Notes under the pieces: generated by a model
What the model saw: only the letters and a program-made list of their open reading frames with translations
Databases searched by the model: none
What the model was told of the DNA's origin: nothing
In this document: positions 1-8,921 of the stretch, piece after piece
Layout of the letters: each line of letters begins with the position of its first letter
How positions within the stretch are numbered: the first letter of the stretch is position 1
Position numbers and translations under genes: made by a program
Assembly: GCA_021776635.1 (NCBI GenBank)
Contig: JAJFFN010000009.1
Coordinates: 1 to 64,000 of the forward strand
Length of the DNA stretch: 64,000 bases
Direction of reading: 5' to 3'
From: Robiginitomaculum sp.
Lineage (GTDB): Bacteria > Pseudomonadota > Alphaproteobacteria > Caulobacterales > Maricaulaceae

Positions 1-62
1 TGATGCGTTCCGATGAACGCCCTGTTTGTTTCTGTCTCAGGGTCTGCCCCCTTGGGTATCAT
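1..62 (-). CDS. Possible 5' end of an unrecognised gene running off the left edge
   Basis: An open frame starts with ATG at 62-60 and stays open to the window edge (20 codons), reading roughly M-I-P-K-G-A-D-P-E-T-E-T-N. A Shine-Dalgarno-like AGGAG lies just upstream on the minus strand (about 66-70), though the spacing of about 3 nt is short. It would be divergent from exonuclease III. The fragment is too short to assign a family, and it may be chance. Confidence 0.3.
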   Translation of the reverse strand, partial: MIPKGADPETETNRAFIGTH

Positions 63-100
63 ATACTCCTAAGATGATGATGAACAAAAACTCTCTCTTA

Positions 101-120
101 GCACAGACCTAAATCTGTGC
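101..120. other. Inverted repeat in the intergenic region before xthA
   Basis: A perfect 7-bp stem GCACAGA / TCTGTGC encloses a 6-nt loop. No T-run follows on either strand, so it is not an obvious intrinsic terminator. It could be an operator or an RNA hairpin in the presumed divergent promoter region (63-256). The rest of this gap shows no gene; a smaller 5-bp inverted repeat sits at 176-189. Confidence 0.35.
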
Positions 121-256
121 CATAGGCGCTGACGTCAGACATGGTTTAATATAATGTTATTAAACTTACTTGTTAACGCCAACTGGCGTAAAAACGAGCG
201 TGAAAATGATTTTGTATTTGCCTTGACATTTATTGTCACTTAGCGAACTTAACCTT

Positions 257-1039
257 ATGGAAATTGCTAGTTTTAATGTTAATTCTATTCGCGCACGGCT
301 ACATGCCGTTCCACTTTGGTTGTCGGAAGCCAAGCCGGATATTGTTTGTTTACAAGAACTGAAAACTGTAGATGCGGATTTCCCAGCTGAGTTGTTTGAA
401 GAACTTGGCTATAATATCGCATTGCACGGTCAAAAAAGTTATAACGGGGTGGCTGTTCTGTCTAAATTTCCATTTGAAGAAATTAACATGCGCCTTCCTG
501 GTGATGACTCCGATGAGCAAGCACGGTATCTGGAGGTGGTTGTAACAGGTAAGCGCGGACCGGTTCGAGTTTCCAGTATATATTTACCAAATGGCAACCC
601 TGCGCCAGGCCTAAAATATGACTACAAATTGGATTGGATGGCCCGACTACGTAAACATGCCCGAAAATTACTGTCGTATGAAGAACCACTTATCTTGTGT
701 GGAGATTATAATGTTATTCAGTCTGAACATGATGTGCATGATGCGGCTTTGTGGGCAAATGATGCCTTGTATTTGCCGCAGACACGTGCAGCATTTCGTG
801 CGTTAATAAATCTAGGTTTAACATCCGCATTTGATCAAATTGATCGTCGAGCTCACCAATATACATATTGGGGCTATCAAGGGGGTGCTCGCCCTAAAAA
901 TCACGGCATTCGCATCGACCATTTACTCTGTTCAGGGCAGGCCATTGATCATCTAAAATCAATACGCATTGATGAACATATACGTGATAGAGAAAAACCA
1001 TCTGACCATGTGCCAATTATTGGTGACTTTGATCTGTAA
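257..1039 (+). CDS. xthA: Exodeoxyribonuclease III (AP endonuclease)
   Basis: A 260-aa endonuclease/exonuclease/phosphatase-fold enzyme that cleaves DNA 5' to abasic sites and trims 3' ends in base excision repair. Visible family motifs in order are an N-terminal NVNSIRAR, CLQELKT with the metal-binding glutamate, NGVAVLSK, YLPNG, CGDYNV, and a C-terminal SDHVP carrying the catalytic histidine. Length matches E. coli XthA (about 268 aa). I start at ATG 257, because the natural N-terminus MEIASFN begins there. An upstream in-frame TTG at 233 would add eight unremarkable residues. It converges with the DUF3137 gene. Confidence 0.93.
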   Translation: MEIASFNVNSIRARLHAVPLWLSEAKPDIVCLQELKTVDADFPAELFEELGYNIALHGQKSYNGVAVLSKFPFEEINMRLPGDDSDEQARYLEVVVTGKRGPVRVSSIYLPNGNPAPGLKYDYKLDWMARLRKHARKLLSYEEPLILCGDYNVIQSEHDVHDAALWANDALYLPQTRAAFRALINLGLTSAFDQIDRRAHQYTYWGYQGGARPKNHGIRIDHLLCSGQAIDHLKSIRIDEHIRDREKPSDHVPIIGDFDL

Positions 1040-1089
1040 GGGTAGATGTGGTCCTATGGTTTAAGAGGAGCATACAAAGAAAAATCGGT

Positions 1090-2058
1090 TTATTTTTTTG
1101 AGTTACGCTTGCGGAGCTTGGGTTTGCCAACTCCATTAATAACTTCATAAATAGCGCTGATTTCATTCATTATTTTCTCTGTACGTGTCTTTTCAGTAAG
1201 AGGTTTATACATAGAGCCTGCTTCAAATTGATTGGGGGCTTCTACGGCGATATGCAATTTATTTTCAAGAAACCCGAAGCGGATTTTTTTACCGGAAACA
1301 CTGGTTTCCAAATCCACTAATTTTTGCATGAATACGGGTGTTAGCAGATACCGCGATTCCACTTGATCGGTACTATAGGCTTCGAATATTTTCTCAAATT
1401 TTGGATCAACTAAGCCAACCCTCTTCATGCCAGCTTTCTTCTTAAAATTGAAAATCCCAGCGTCACGTAAAACGACGGTGCGTCCGAGGAACTCTCTATG
1501 AAAATCGACTTCCATTAAAATGCCACGAAACACAGTTGACCACGACCTATTACCGTCGCTGTCTCTGTTCTCGCGCTCCAAATGGGCTTCGCAGAAATTG
1601 AACTTTGCACCGTTTTCTGTTCCGCTCATCCTATCTTCAAAATTGACACGATCCCAGCTCGGTAACAGCTTGTTCTTTTTATATAATTTTAAATTGGGGG
1701 GCTCGAAGTCTTTTTTTTGAAAGTCCCAACCAAGAAATCCGCATATATTGCTCATGAGAAATTGTTTAGTTTCACCACGTAACTTGGAAAGCATGACATG
1801 GCTGATACCAACCCCAACAAGAATACCCACAACGACAAGAATACCCGCAGCAAAATATGCGTGGGATTTTATTGCAAGAACAATGGCAATGAGTGAAAAT
1901 GCACTTGCTGCAAAAGAACCATATTTTTTACCCTTGGCAACATGCTTCAATCGTTCTTGTTCTTTTTCAAGCAAAAAGGGGTGTATTGTATCAAGGTAGA
2001 ATTTATCAAACCCTTTAAACTCAGCACGCGTTTCAAAAGTCAGGTTTGGATTAGACAT
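1090..2058 (-). CDS. DUF3137 family membrane protein
   Basis: A 322-aa protein of unknown function. Two adjacent hydrophobic segments at about residues 47-64 and 67-87 form a membrane hairpin, followed by a large soluble domain. The C-terminal part (LLTPVFMQKLVDL, then an FGFLENKLHIAVE strand) and the overall layout fit the DUF3137 family, which is often annotated galanin-like in proteobacteria but has no established role. The extreme C-terminus is very basic (KPKLRKRNSKK). It lies 30 nt downstream of the threonine-dehydratase-like gene on the same strand, so the two may be cotranscribed. Confidence 0.75.
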   Translation of the reverse strand: MSNPNLTFETRAEFKGFDKFYLDTIHPFLLEKEQERLKHVAKGKKYGSFAASAFSLIAIVLAIKSHAYFAAGILVVVGILVGVGISHVMLSKLRGETKQFLMSNICGFLGWDFQKKDFEPPNLKLYKKNKLLPSWDRVNFEDRMSGTENGAKFNFCEAHLERENRDSDGNRSWSTVFRGILMEVDFHREFLGRTVVLRDAGIFNFKKKAGMKRVGLVDPKFEKIFEAYSTDQVESRYLLTPVFMQKLVDLETSVSGKKIRFGFLENKLHIAVEAPNQFEAGSMYKPLTEKTRTEKIMNEISAIYEVINGVGKPKLRKRNSKK

Positions 2059-2088
2059 ATCTTTATGTAAATGTTTTGTGCAGAATGT

Positions 2089-3072
2089 CTATGCAGTTTC
2101 TGCCATCGCAAAAATTTCTGCATCAACATTCCCGCCAGACAAGATGACCACTACATTTGAGCCGGATTTAAGTTGCTTGGGTCGTGACAGAGCCGCCGCC
2201 AACGCAATGGCGCCTCCGGGCTCTAATGTAATATCGAGTGTTTCCTTCGCTAGTGCCATTGCTTGCAAGCATTGTGCGTCGCTCATAGTGAATATACCGC
2301 TTAAACGTTTGCGGTTTATTTCAAAGGTGATTTTTCCCGGGGAAGGCGACATTAAAGCATCACATATTGATAGTGGGGCAGGTGCATTGGTGAAACGTTC
2401 CCCCGCGCGTAATGACATTGCATGGTCATCATAATTTATTGGTTCTCCGCCGTAAACTTTTGTTTGTGGGCTTAATTGTTCAAAAGCGAGATTTATACCT
2501 GCGCATAAACCACCACCTCCAACTGGTGTGATGAGGGCATCAAGTTCAACTTCCATTTCTGCACACTGTTCAAGTAACTCGATACCGCACGTCCCTTGTC
2601 CCGCAATCACATATTTATCATCGAAAGGTGGGACTAATGTAGCATTTTTCTTCTTTGCTATATCTGTAGCAAGTTTTGCACGATCAGTCGTGGTGGGGTC
2701 ATATTCAATAATTTTTGCACCTTGTAATAAAGTGCCTTGTTTCTTTTTAAGAGGAGCTGTGCACGGCATAACAATTGTTGCGGCAATTAAGAGCTCTCGT
2801 GCAGCGAAGGCTACACCTTGGGCATGGTTGCCAGATGAATATGCGACAACACCGTTTTCGCGCTCACGCACAGTGAGCAAGGACAGACGTGAATAAGCCC
2901 CTCGGTATTTAAATGCACCAGATTTTTGCACGGTTTCGTTTTTTAGATACAGATTAACGCCGGAGATTTTATCCAATCGGTCATGTCTTACGAGTGGCGT
3001 TATATTGGCGTGACCCAAAAGCCGTTGTTTTGCTGTGACAACATCCATATAGGTAGGAATTTCTAAAACCAT
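2089..3072 (-). CDS. Threonine/serine dehydratase-like PLP enzyme
   Basis: A 327-aa fold-type II pyridoxal-phosphate enzyme that probably deaminates threonine or serine, or racemises serine. The Schiff-base lysine is K55 in SGAFKYRG. A substrate-binding SSGNHAQG loop is at 79-86, the glycine-rich phosphate cup GGGGL at about 187, and SGGN near the C-terminus. There is no C-terminal ACT-like regulatory domain, so it resembles catabolic TdcB or serine racemase rather than feedback-controlled biosynthetic IlvA. Sequence alone does not separate these activities. No strong Shine-Dalgarno was seen before the chosen ATG. Confidence 0.85.
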   Translation of the reverse strand: MVLEIPTYMDVVTAKQRLLGHANITPLVRHDRLDKISGVNLYLKNETVQKSGAFKYRGAYSRLSLLTVRERENGVVAYSSGNHAQGVAFAARELLIAATIVMPCTAPLKKKQGTLLQGAKIIEYDPTTTDRAKLATDIAKKKNATLVPPFDDKYVIAGQGTCGIELLEQCAEMEVELDALITPVGGGGLCAGINLAFEQLSPQTKVYGGEPINYDDHAMSLRAGERFTNAPAPLSICDALMSPSPGKITFEINRKRLSGIFTMSDAQCLQAMALAKETLDITLEPGGAIALAAALSRPKQLKSGSNVVVILSGGNVDAEIFAMAETA

Positions 3073-3183
3073 TATTTAAACCCAAAATAATTGCTAATTA
3101 TAGTTTAACCACATTGACCTGAATGGCCAGACGTTTAAAGATGTGCGCATAAAACTATATGCAACAATAAGCATAATAAAGGT

Positions 3184-3188
3184 GGAGG
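3184..3188 (+). promoter_or_regulatory. Shine-Dalgarno deciding the acyl-CoA ligase start
   Basis: GGAGG lies 5 nt before ATG 3194, making that codon the likely start rather than the upstream in-frame ATG at 3143, which would add 17 residues lacking family character. Confidence 0.7.
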
Positions 3189-3193
3189 ACAAT

Positions 3194-4828
3194 ATGCAAG
3201 GTTTAATGATGCAGCAACAGCTGATGATCAGTGACTTACTAGAACACGTATCTCTTAATCATGGTAGCAGAGAGATATATTCAAAAGAAACAGACGGTAG
3301 TGATTTTACTTATACTTGGGCAGATTGTGCGAAGCGGGTAAAGAAGCTTGCAAACGCACTATTGGATGCGGGTGTTAAACCGGGTGATAGAGTTGCGACA
3401 ATAGCTTGGAATAACCACCGCCATATTGAAATTTATTATGCTGTAGCCGGAATTGGTGCCATTGTTCACACAATTAATCCGCGCCTTGACCCCAAGCAAA
3501 TCGCTTGGATGGTGGGACACGCCGAAGATAAATTCATGTTCTTTGACACGACATTTGCGCCTATAGTGCACGGTATCGGCGCAATGTGCCCAACCATTAA
3601 AGGTTGGATTTCCATGTGCGACGAAAAGCATGTTCCCCACGGTGATACCCACGTGACATGTTATGAAGAATTTATTGCAGATTATCCTGACACAATAGAA
3701 TGGCCGCGTTTTGATGAAAATACAGCCTGTACGCTTTGTTATACGTCAGGCACGACAGGTGACCCAAAGGGTGTGTTATATTCACATCGTTCAACAATTC
3801 TGCATGCTTGGGCATCTTGTGCAAAAGACGTTGTTGGACTTTCCGCCAGAGATAGTGTTTTGGCGGTTGTTCCAATGTTCCACATTAGTGCCTGGGGACT
3901 TGTTTATTCTTCCGCAATGATGGGCTGTAAAATGGTAATGCCCGGTCCAGGTCTTGACGGTAAAAGTTTAACTAAAATAATCCGCCAAGAAGAAGTGACC
4001 TATATGTTAGGCGTACCAACTATCTGGATGGGGATATTAAATGAGCTTCGCGAAGAAGGCGGCGATATGGCTGGTAAATTGCCAACCGTTAAAGCTGCCC
4101 TCGTCGGTGGCTCCGCTCTACCTGAAGTCCTGCTGCGAGCTTATGAAGATGAGCTCGGTATTCCTATGCAACAAGGTTGGGGCATGACAGAAACGTCTCC
4201 GCTGGGCGTAACTAATTCACCTCTTCCAGGACACGAAAAACTTTCACATGATGAGCTAATCGATATCAAACTTTTGGCAGGTCGTGCTATATTTGGTATT
4301 GAAATGCGTATCGTCGATGATGAAGGGGAGCTTTTACCGCGCGACGGTGTTGCGACTGGACACCTACATGTGCGCGGGCCTTGGGTCGCCAATCAATATT
4401 ATAAAAAAGAGGACCGCAGTGACTTTACTGACGACGGCTGGTTTATGACTGGCGATGTTGCGGCTTTACATCCAAGCGGCCATTTGGAGATTACCGATCG
4501 TTCCAAAGATGTTATTAAATCCGGCGGCGAGTGGATTAGCTCCATCGAAGTCGAAAACGCTGCTATGAACCACCCTGATGTAGCTATGGCCGCATGTATC
4601 GGTGCCCACCACGATAAATGGCAAGAACGCCCGATTCTAATCGTTCAGCCCATGCCCGGTAAGACACCGAGCAAAGACGAGATCAAAGCAGAAATAGAAG
4701 ATAAGTGCGCTAAATGGTGGATGCCTGACGAGATTTTCTTCAAAGATGAACTCCCGATTGGCGCAACAGGTAAAGTCCTGAAGAAAGATTTGAAGGAAGA
4801 ATATAAGAGTTTCTCATTGACGCCTTAA
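3194..4828 (+). CDS. Medium/long-chain acyl-CoA ligase (AMP-binding)
   Basis: About 544 aa of the ANL adenylate-forming superfamily. It should activate a carboxylic acid as acyl-AMP and then acyl-CoA in the cytoplasm. Visible motifs are the ATP loop [32 protein letters not shown], the hinge region [13 protein letters not shown], and the C-terminal catalytic lysine in [14 protein letters not shown]. The sequence style matches AlkK/DmdB-type ligases (medium-chain fatty acids or methylmercaptopropionate); the substrate cannot be read from sequence. It appears to be a single transcription unit, divergent from the PLP enzyme. Confidence 0.9.
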   Translation: MQGLMMQQQLMISDLLEHVSLNHGSREIYSKETDGSDFTYTWADCAKRVKKLANALLDAGVKPGDRVATIAWNNHRHIEIYYAVAGIGAIVHTINPRLDPKQIAWMVGHAEDKFMFFDTTFAPIVHGIGAMCPTIKGWISMCDEKHVPHGDTHVTCYEEFIADYPDTIEWPRFDENTACTLCYTSGTTGDPKGVLYSHRSTILHAWASCAKDVVGLSARDSVLAVVPMFHISAWGLVYSSAMMGCKMVMPGPGLDGKSLTKIIRQEEVTYMLGVPTIWMGILNELREEGGDMAGKLPTVKAALVGGSALPEVLLRAYEDELGIPMQQGWGMTETSPLGVTNSPLPGHEKLSHDELIDIKLLAGRAIFGIEMRIVDDEGELLPRDGVATGHLHVRGPWVANQYYKKEDRSDFTDDGWFMTGDVAALHPSGHLEITDRSKDVIKSGGEWISSIEVENAAMNHPDVAMAACIGAHHDKWQERPILIVQPMPGKTPSKDEIKAEIEDKCAKWWMPDEIFFKDELPIGATGKVLKKDLKEEYKSFSLTP

Positions 4829-4895
4829 AGCACTATTTTACGTTCGCGCGGGCGCACTCAGTGTGTCCAATATAGAAAAACGCTCTAGGGTGAAC

Positions 4896-4970
4896 GGTTG
4901 CCACATCTCTTAATGCAACATCTCTTTATGCTACATCTCTTTATGCAACATCTCTTTACGCAACATCTCT
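4896..4970. repeat. 15-nt tandem repeat covering the 3' end of the DinB-like gene
   Basis: Five head-to-tail 15-nt units, with minus-strand consensus AGAGATGTTGCATAA, at 4956-4970, 4941-4955, 4926-4940, 4911-4925 and a decayed 4896-4910. In the frame of the DinB-like gene each unit reads Arg-Asp-Val-Ala followed by TAA in the first three copies. The first copy supplies the actual C-terminus and stop codon. The array therefore looks like repeated duplication of the gene's last five codons including the stop. Confidence 0.9.
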
Positions 4971-5444
4971 GGGCGTGGTTGGATTAAATCCAAAATCCTC
5001 ATTGGGAAGGTCAATCCCTAGTTTTGTCACAATATAGCCAAGGCTAGCGAAGTGGTGCATAGCATGGCTATGGGCTTGGATAAGAGCGGCCGCAACAGTG
5101 TATTTAGCCGTAATCATACCTTGCCCCAAATCATCGGAAACTTCGATAATGCGGTCGAAGTCTGCACCTTTTAGTGCATCTAATTGTGTGAGAGTTTTCT
5201 CAAAATAGGCAATTCCGACATGAGCGCTACGTTCGACCAATTGATTGCGTTTGCGGGCGGTTAAATCTACTTGCCCACTTTCTAAGCCTTCGAATATACA
5301 ATCAAAAATATCAAGAATATGACGCATATGTCCGCCTATGCTAGAATGATAAGGTTCGACGGATGTATCGTTATATTGTCCATCGTCAATAGAGCCCAAG
5401 AGCTCGATACCAACCTTTAAATTATGTGCAATGGCGTTAATCAT
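4956..5444 (-). CDS. DinB-like four-helix metal-binding protein
   Basis: A 162-aa protein with histidines spaced as in the DinB/YfiT superfamily: GGHMRHILD at about residues 37-45 and a C-terminal HSHAMHHFA helix. Such proteins are usually Ni/Zn-binding bundles, some of them thiol-dependent transferases. The substrate here is unknown. It starts at ATG 5444 preceded by an AGGT-type ribosome site, 20 nt after the orphan gene upstream on the same strand. Its last codons and stop fall in a 15-nt tandem repeat. Confidence 0.7.
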   Translation of the reverse strand: MINAIAHNLKVGIELLGSIDDGQYNDTSVEPYHSSIGGHMRHILDIFDCIFEGLESGQVDLTARKRNQLVERSAHVGIAYFEKTLTQLDALKGADFDRIIEVSDDLGQGMITAKYTVAAALIQAHSHAMHHFASLGYIVTKLGIDLPNEDFGFNPTTPRDVA

Positions 5445-5464
5445 GTACCGTACCTATACATCAA

Positions 5465-5800
5465 TTATAAACAAAGTGCCAAGACTTTTAGCCGCAAAGT
5501 ATAAAATGCTGCCCAAATATCAATAATAAGGTCATCATATTTAGCTTTAACGTTAGTTTTATTAAAATAAAAAATCACGTGCAAGGGAACCTTCAGGGAA
5601 TCAGACAGTTCAAGTGAACGAAAACCACTCTTAGTCCAATCTTTATATATTCCGTCCATTTCCATAGCTGGATAAAAATCGTGTGTGTTTGCGAGCGCAC
5701 ACAATTTTTCTACTCGCGAAAGGTATTCGCTTGCCAATTGGGTTTGCACTATGCCTTCATTACGTTTAATGACGGTGTCTCGGTAGGCTAACAATTTCAT
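5465..5800 (-). CDS. Hypothetical protein upstream of the DinB-like gene
   Basis: About 111 aa, not recognised. The chosen ATG at 5800 gives MKLLAYRDTVIKRNEG. The frame extends to a GTG at 5848, but that would overlap the ribosome binding site and start of the divergent SDR gene. The protein is mixed in composition with no signal peptide or clear membrane helix. Its middle holds MDGIYKDWTKSGF and its C-terminus is aromatic and leucine-rich. The close spacing to the DinB-like gene (20 nt) suggests cotranscription and a shared, unknown function. Confidence 0.55.
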   Translation of the reverse strand: MKLLAYRDTVIKRNEGIVQTQLASEYLSRVEKLCALANTHDFYPAMEMDGIYKDWTKSGFRSLELSDSLKVPLHVIFYFNKTNVKAKYDDLIIDIWAAFYTLRLKVLALCL

Positions 5801-5833
5801 ACGGTCACATACCACATCTTCTGGAGAATAAAA

Positions 5834-6583
5834 ATGAAATGTGAACACATAAATGTGTTAATTACGGGAGGTTCTCGTGGAACTGGTGCAGCAATTGCAA
5901 AAAAGTGTGCTGAATATGGAGCCCGTGTAATTGTTCACTATAATTCCAACCGCACAGAAGCCGAGGCCGTAGCTGCCAGAATTGGCAATAATTGTGCTGG
6001 ATTAATAGCGGAGGACTTATCCCAACCTGGCGCTGGTGCAAGGTTATGGGCACAAGCAAATGAACTTGCTGGCCCGCTGAATGCGCTTGTCAATAATGCG
6101 GGCATAGATTTAGTCACAGACCCACATGGAGATGATGCGCAGTGGGCTGAAGGTTGGGCAAAAATTATGGCGGTAAACCTGCAAGCCCCCGCAGATTTAT
6201 GCCGCGCAGCATTGGTGGATTACCGCGCAGCAGGCGGTGGCCGTATTGTTAATATATGTTCGCGGGCATCTATACGCGGCGATGCGATTGATCATCCCGC
6301 CTATGCAGCGTCAAAGGGGGCGCTCTTGGCGCTCAATAAAACGATTGCGCGCGGTGCGGCAGATGACGGCGTGCTAGCGTATGCTTTGGCACCCGGCTGG
6401 ATTAACACGGAAATGGCGCCGACCGATCCTGATGTGCTCCGAGCCGCTAAAGCAGAGATTCCACTTGGAGATTTTGCTCAGGTAGAAGAAATTGGCGCAT
6501 TGGTGGCGTTCTTGCTGTCAGATTTATGCCCGTCGGCCACTGGGGCTACTTTTGACATTAACGGTGCATCCCACGTTCGGTAG
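5834..6583 (+). CDS. SDR family NAD(P)-dependent oxidoreductase
   Basis: A 249-aa classical short-chain dehydrogenase. It has the Rossmann motif TGGSRGTG near residues 11-18, NNAG at about 87-90, a catalytic Ser in NICSRAS, and the YAASK Tyr/Lys pair. The substrate is unknown; the general style is that of 3-oxoacyl-reductase-like SDRs. GGAGA at 5823-5827 sits 6 nt before the ATG. It converges with moeA, with only 8 nt between the stops. Confidence 0.9.
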   Translation: MKCEHINVLITGGSRGTGAAIAKKCAEYGARVIVHYNSNRTEAEAVAARIGNNCAGLIAEDLSQPGAGARLWAQANELAGPLNALVNNAGIDLVTDPHGDDAQWAEGWAKIMAVNLQAPADLCRAALVDYRAAGGGRIVNICSRASIRGDAIDHPAYAASKGALLALNKTIARGAADDGVLAYALAPGWINTEMAPTDPDVLRAAKAEIPLGDFAQVEEIGALVAFLLSDLCPSATGATFDINGASHVR

Positions 6584-6591
6584 GTTTTTTG

Positions 6592-7818
6592 CTACTTAAG
6601 TTGCTTAATAAGCATGATTTTAGCGAGATCGCCCGTTTCCAGAGCGGGTGTATCTGGGTCTCGTACCAAAAAGCAATTCGCTGTCAAAAACGGTGTGATG
6701 AGTGAGCTGTCCTGTCTTGGGATTGCGGTAACATGCACTGTTCCGTGTTCATCAACTTTGGCAAATGCGCGGATATATTCCGCCCGCCAAGTCGCCGCAT
6801 TCATTTGGTGAGTGACTAGGGCAGAGGTAAATTTGTGGCTAGGTTTATTTGTATTAATCAAGCCGCCAATCAGTGCTTTTAAAAACACATGTGCAGTAAC
6901 AAGGGCCGAGGCCGGATTACCAGGCAAGCCGAGCACATATTGCGGGTTACTGTCCCTTGGCATCGTGCCAAACCATACGGGTTTTCCTGGTTTAACGGCG
7001 ACCTTTTCAAATACTTTTGTATAGCCAAGTTCTGTGAAAACCGGGCGCATATAATCATGGTCTCCAACAGATGCTCCACCAATAGGCACCAATATATCAG
7101 CTTTATTACAAGCCGCGATTTGGTCTTTAATAGCGTTGGGGTCATCACTGGATATACCGGCGAATATTGCTTCTGCTCCCCAAGACCGAATTAATGGCGC
7201 AAGCCCGGTCGGGTTTGAGCTGACAACTTCACCCATCCGCAATTCATGGCCCGGTTCTACCAATTCGTCGCCGTTGGCAATCAAGGCAATTTTTGGCCGT
7301 TTATGAACAGGTATGTGTCCGTGATTTGCAGCAGCTAAGAGCGCAATTGCATATGCATCTAACTTTGTACCTGCCTTGACGATTAATTGCCCTTTTGTAA
7401 AATCTATGCCGGATTTTCTGATGTGGTGAGCAGCAGAGATTGGCTTGGTGAGGATAATCCTATCTCCGTCAGCTTCGCTATTTTCTTGCATAATGACATG
7501 GTTCGCCCCCTTAGGTACGGCTCCGCCTGTAAAAATTCGCACTGTTTCGCCACTACTGACGGTGCCTTGAAATGGATTGCCTGCTGGTGAAACACCGATT
7601 TGTGTGAATGTAGAACCGAGCCGGTGATGGTCTTCAAGTTTGATGGCATAACCATCCATAGCTGAAGCATCAAGAGGTGGTAAAGTGGTCTTAGCAAGCA
7701 TGTTTTCAGCCAGCACCTGACCTTCTGCTGTAGCTAAAGGCACGTTTTGAATACCCATAGGACGCACTGTATCAGAAATTGCTGCAAGGGCCGTGACAAC
7801 AGATATAAGCTTAGCCAT
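6592..7818 (-). CDS. moeA: Molybdopterin molybdotransferase MoeA
   Basis: A 408-aa enzyme that inserts molybdate into adenylated molybdopterin to form Moco. Family signatures are LDASAMDGYA near residues 49-58, SGETVRIFTGG, a GGASVGDHDY loop (canonical GGVSVGDYDY), and LGLPGNPAS. Length matches MoeA. It is the last gene of the minus-strand Moco operon and starts 9 nt after the moaC stop. The downstream gene is convergent, so the operon ends here. Confidence 0.95.
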   Translation of the reverse strand: MAKLISVVTALAAISDTVRPMGIQNVPLATAEGQVLAENMLAKTTLPPLDASAMDGYAIKLEDHHRLGSTFTQIGVSPAGNPFQGTVSSGETVRIFTGGAVPKGANHVIMQENSEADGDRIILTKPISAAHHIRKSGIDFTKGQLIVKAGTKLDAYAIALLAAANHGHIPVHKRPKIALIANGDELVEPGHELRMGEVVSSNPTGLAPLIRSWGAEAIFAGISSDDPNAIKDQIAACNKADILVPIGGASVGDHDYMRPVFTELGYTKVFEKVAVKPGKPVWFGTMPRDSNPQYVLGLPGNPASALVTAHVFLKALIGGLINTNKPSHKFTSALVTHQMNAATWRAEYIRAFAKVDEHGTVHVTAIPRQDSSLITPFLTANCFLVRDPDTPALETGDLAKIMLIKQLK

Positions 7819-7827
7819 TAAAATCTC

Positions 7828-8322
7828 TCATGGTTTTTTATAGGGACCAGATTTACCGCCAGTTTTTTCCAAAAGTTCAATATCTGTAATTTGCATAGCC
7901 TTATCAACGGCTTTTAACATGTCATAAATTGTCAAGCATGTGACGGACACGGCTGTCAATGCTTCCATTTCAATGCCGGTTTGTCCCGTAGTTTTAACGC
8001 GTGCCTTTACACGAAGACCAGGGAGATTATTATCGTGCACTATTTCAATTTTAGCCCCGGTTATAGGCAATGGATGACAAAGCGGGATGAGGTTTGCCGT
8101 TTGTTTTACCGCCATAACGCCTGCAATTTCTGCAACCGTAATAACATCACCTTTTTTGGCTGTACCCGATTTAACCAAAGTAAGCGTTTCTGATTGCATA
8201 CGCACACAACCACTGGCAATAGCAATACGCTCGGTAACGGTTTTCTCTGAAACATCGACCATGTTAACGCGGCCTTGTTCGTCAAAATGTGTGAGTTTAT
8301 TGTTTTCCATATTATTTGGCAT
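7828..8322 (-). CDS. moaC: Cyclic pyranopterin monophosphate synthase MoaC
   Basis: About 164 aa. MoaC converts the MoaA product into cyclic pyranopterin monophosphate. Visible features are [18 protein letters not shown] near the N-terminus, LCHPLPITG, the [12 protein letters not shown] region and a C-terminal [10 protein letters not shown] choose ATG 8322 because GGAG lies 5 nt upstream and the resulting length matches the family (E. coli MoaC 161 aa). An alternative ATG at 8370 overlaps the moaB stop as ATGA, but it would add 16 residues made of a 15-nt repeat ([15 protein letters not shown]). Confidence 0.93.
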   Translation of the reverse strand: MPNNMENNKLTHFDEQGRVNMVDVSEKTVTERIAIASGCVRMQSETLTLVKSGTAKKGDVITVAEIAGVMAVKQTANLIPLCHPLPITGAKIEIVHDNNLPGLRVKARVKTTGQTGIEMEALTAVSVTCLTIYDMLKAVDKAMQITDIELLEKTGGKSGPYKKP

Positions 8323-8325
8323 TAA

Positions 8326-8385
8326 ATCTCCGTCAATCGGTTTTCTGTTGATCAAGTTTCTATTAATCATTTTTCTCTTAATCTG
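8326..8385. repeat. Degenerate 15-nt tandem repeat at the moaB/moaC junction
   Basis: Four units in exact 15-nt phase (plus-strand 8371-8385, 8356-8370, 8341-8355, and a weaker 8326-8340). They share a T-T-T-C-T-n-T-T-n-A-T-C core. On the minus strand this covers the last codons and stop of moaB and the leader of moaC. In the moaC frame it reads as pentapeptides of the form x-I-N-R-N/K. Confidence 0.7.
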
Positions 8386-8921
8386 GGCATAAGTTCTACC
8401 AAATTACATGGACCGTGACGACTGTCCAATTGAGGACAAATCACTTTGTCCCAGCCGTCTTTGCATGCACCGTTGGAGCCAGGCAAAGCAAAGATGAATG
8501 TGCCGTTCGCCGTACCTGCTACTGCGCGAGATGCCAGAGTTGATAGTCCTACGGATTGGAAACTAACCATGTGAAACACATGTGAAAAGCCCTCTATTGT
8601 TTTTTCGAACAATGGTGTGACCGCTTCAGGGGTAATGTCGCGGCCCGTCAGACCTGTGCCGCCAGAGCTGATGACAACGTCCACATCTGCCGCTTCTATC
8701 CACTCTTTGACTTGTGCGCGAACCACAGGAATATCATCACGGACTATTTTGCGGTCCGCGAGCGCGTGTCCGGCTGAAACGACACGGTCTGCTAATAAAG
8801 CGCCTGAGGTGTCGTCATCAAAAGTCCGCGTATCACTAACTACTAAAATGGCAATACGGACTGGCTTAAAAGATTTAGCTTCGTCTATTCCTAAATTTAT
8901 TTTGGGCAAGGTCATCTCCAT
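8367..8921 (-). CDS. moaB: Molybdenum cofactor biosynthesis protein MoaB/MogA-like
   Basis: A 184-aa MoCF-fold protein, expected to adenylate or otherwise activate molybdopterin before molybdenum insertion. Signatures are [29 protein letters not shown] and a [15 protein letters not shown] loop. It lies between moaE and moaC. Two starts are possible: ATG 8921, or ATG 8915, which overlaps the moaE stop as ATGA. Its 3' end lies in the 15-nt repeat described at the moaB/moaC junction. Confidence 0.92.
   Translation of the reverse strand: MEMTLPKINLGIDEAKSFKPVRIAILVVSDTRTFDDDTSGALLADRVVSAGHALADRKIVRDDIPVVRAQVKEWIEAADVDVVISSGGTGLTGRDITPEAVTPLFEKTIEGFSHVFHMVSFQSVGLSTLASRAVAGTANGTFIFALPGSNGACKDGWDKVICPQLDSRHGPCNLVELMPRLREK

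Noticed and set aside
101..120. Intrinsic terminator
   Set aside because: The hairpin lacks a T-run on either strand.
4896..4970. Reading of the 15-nt array as a CRISPR or REP element
   Set aside because: Units are contiguous without spacers, short, and lie in a coding end; no Cas genes are present. It is a simple tandem repeat.
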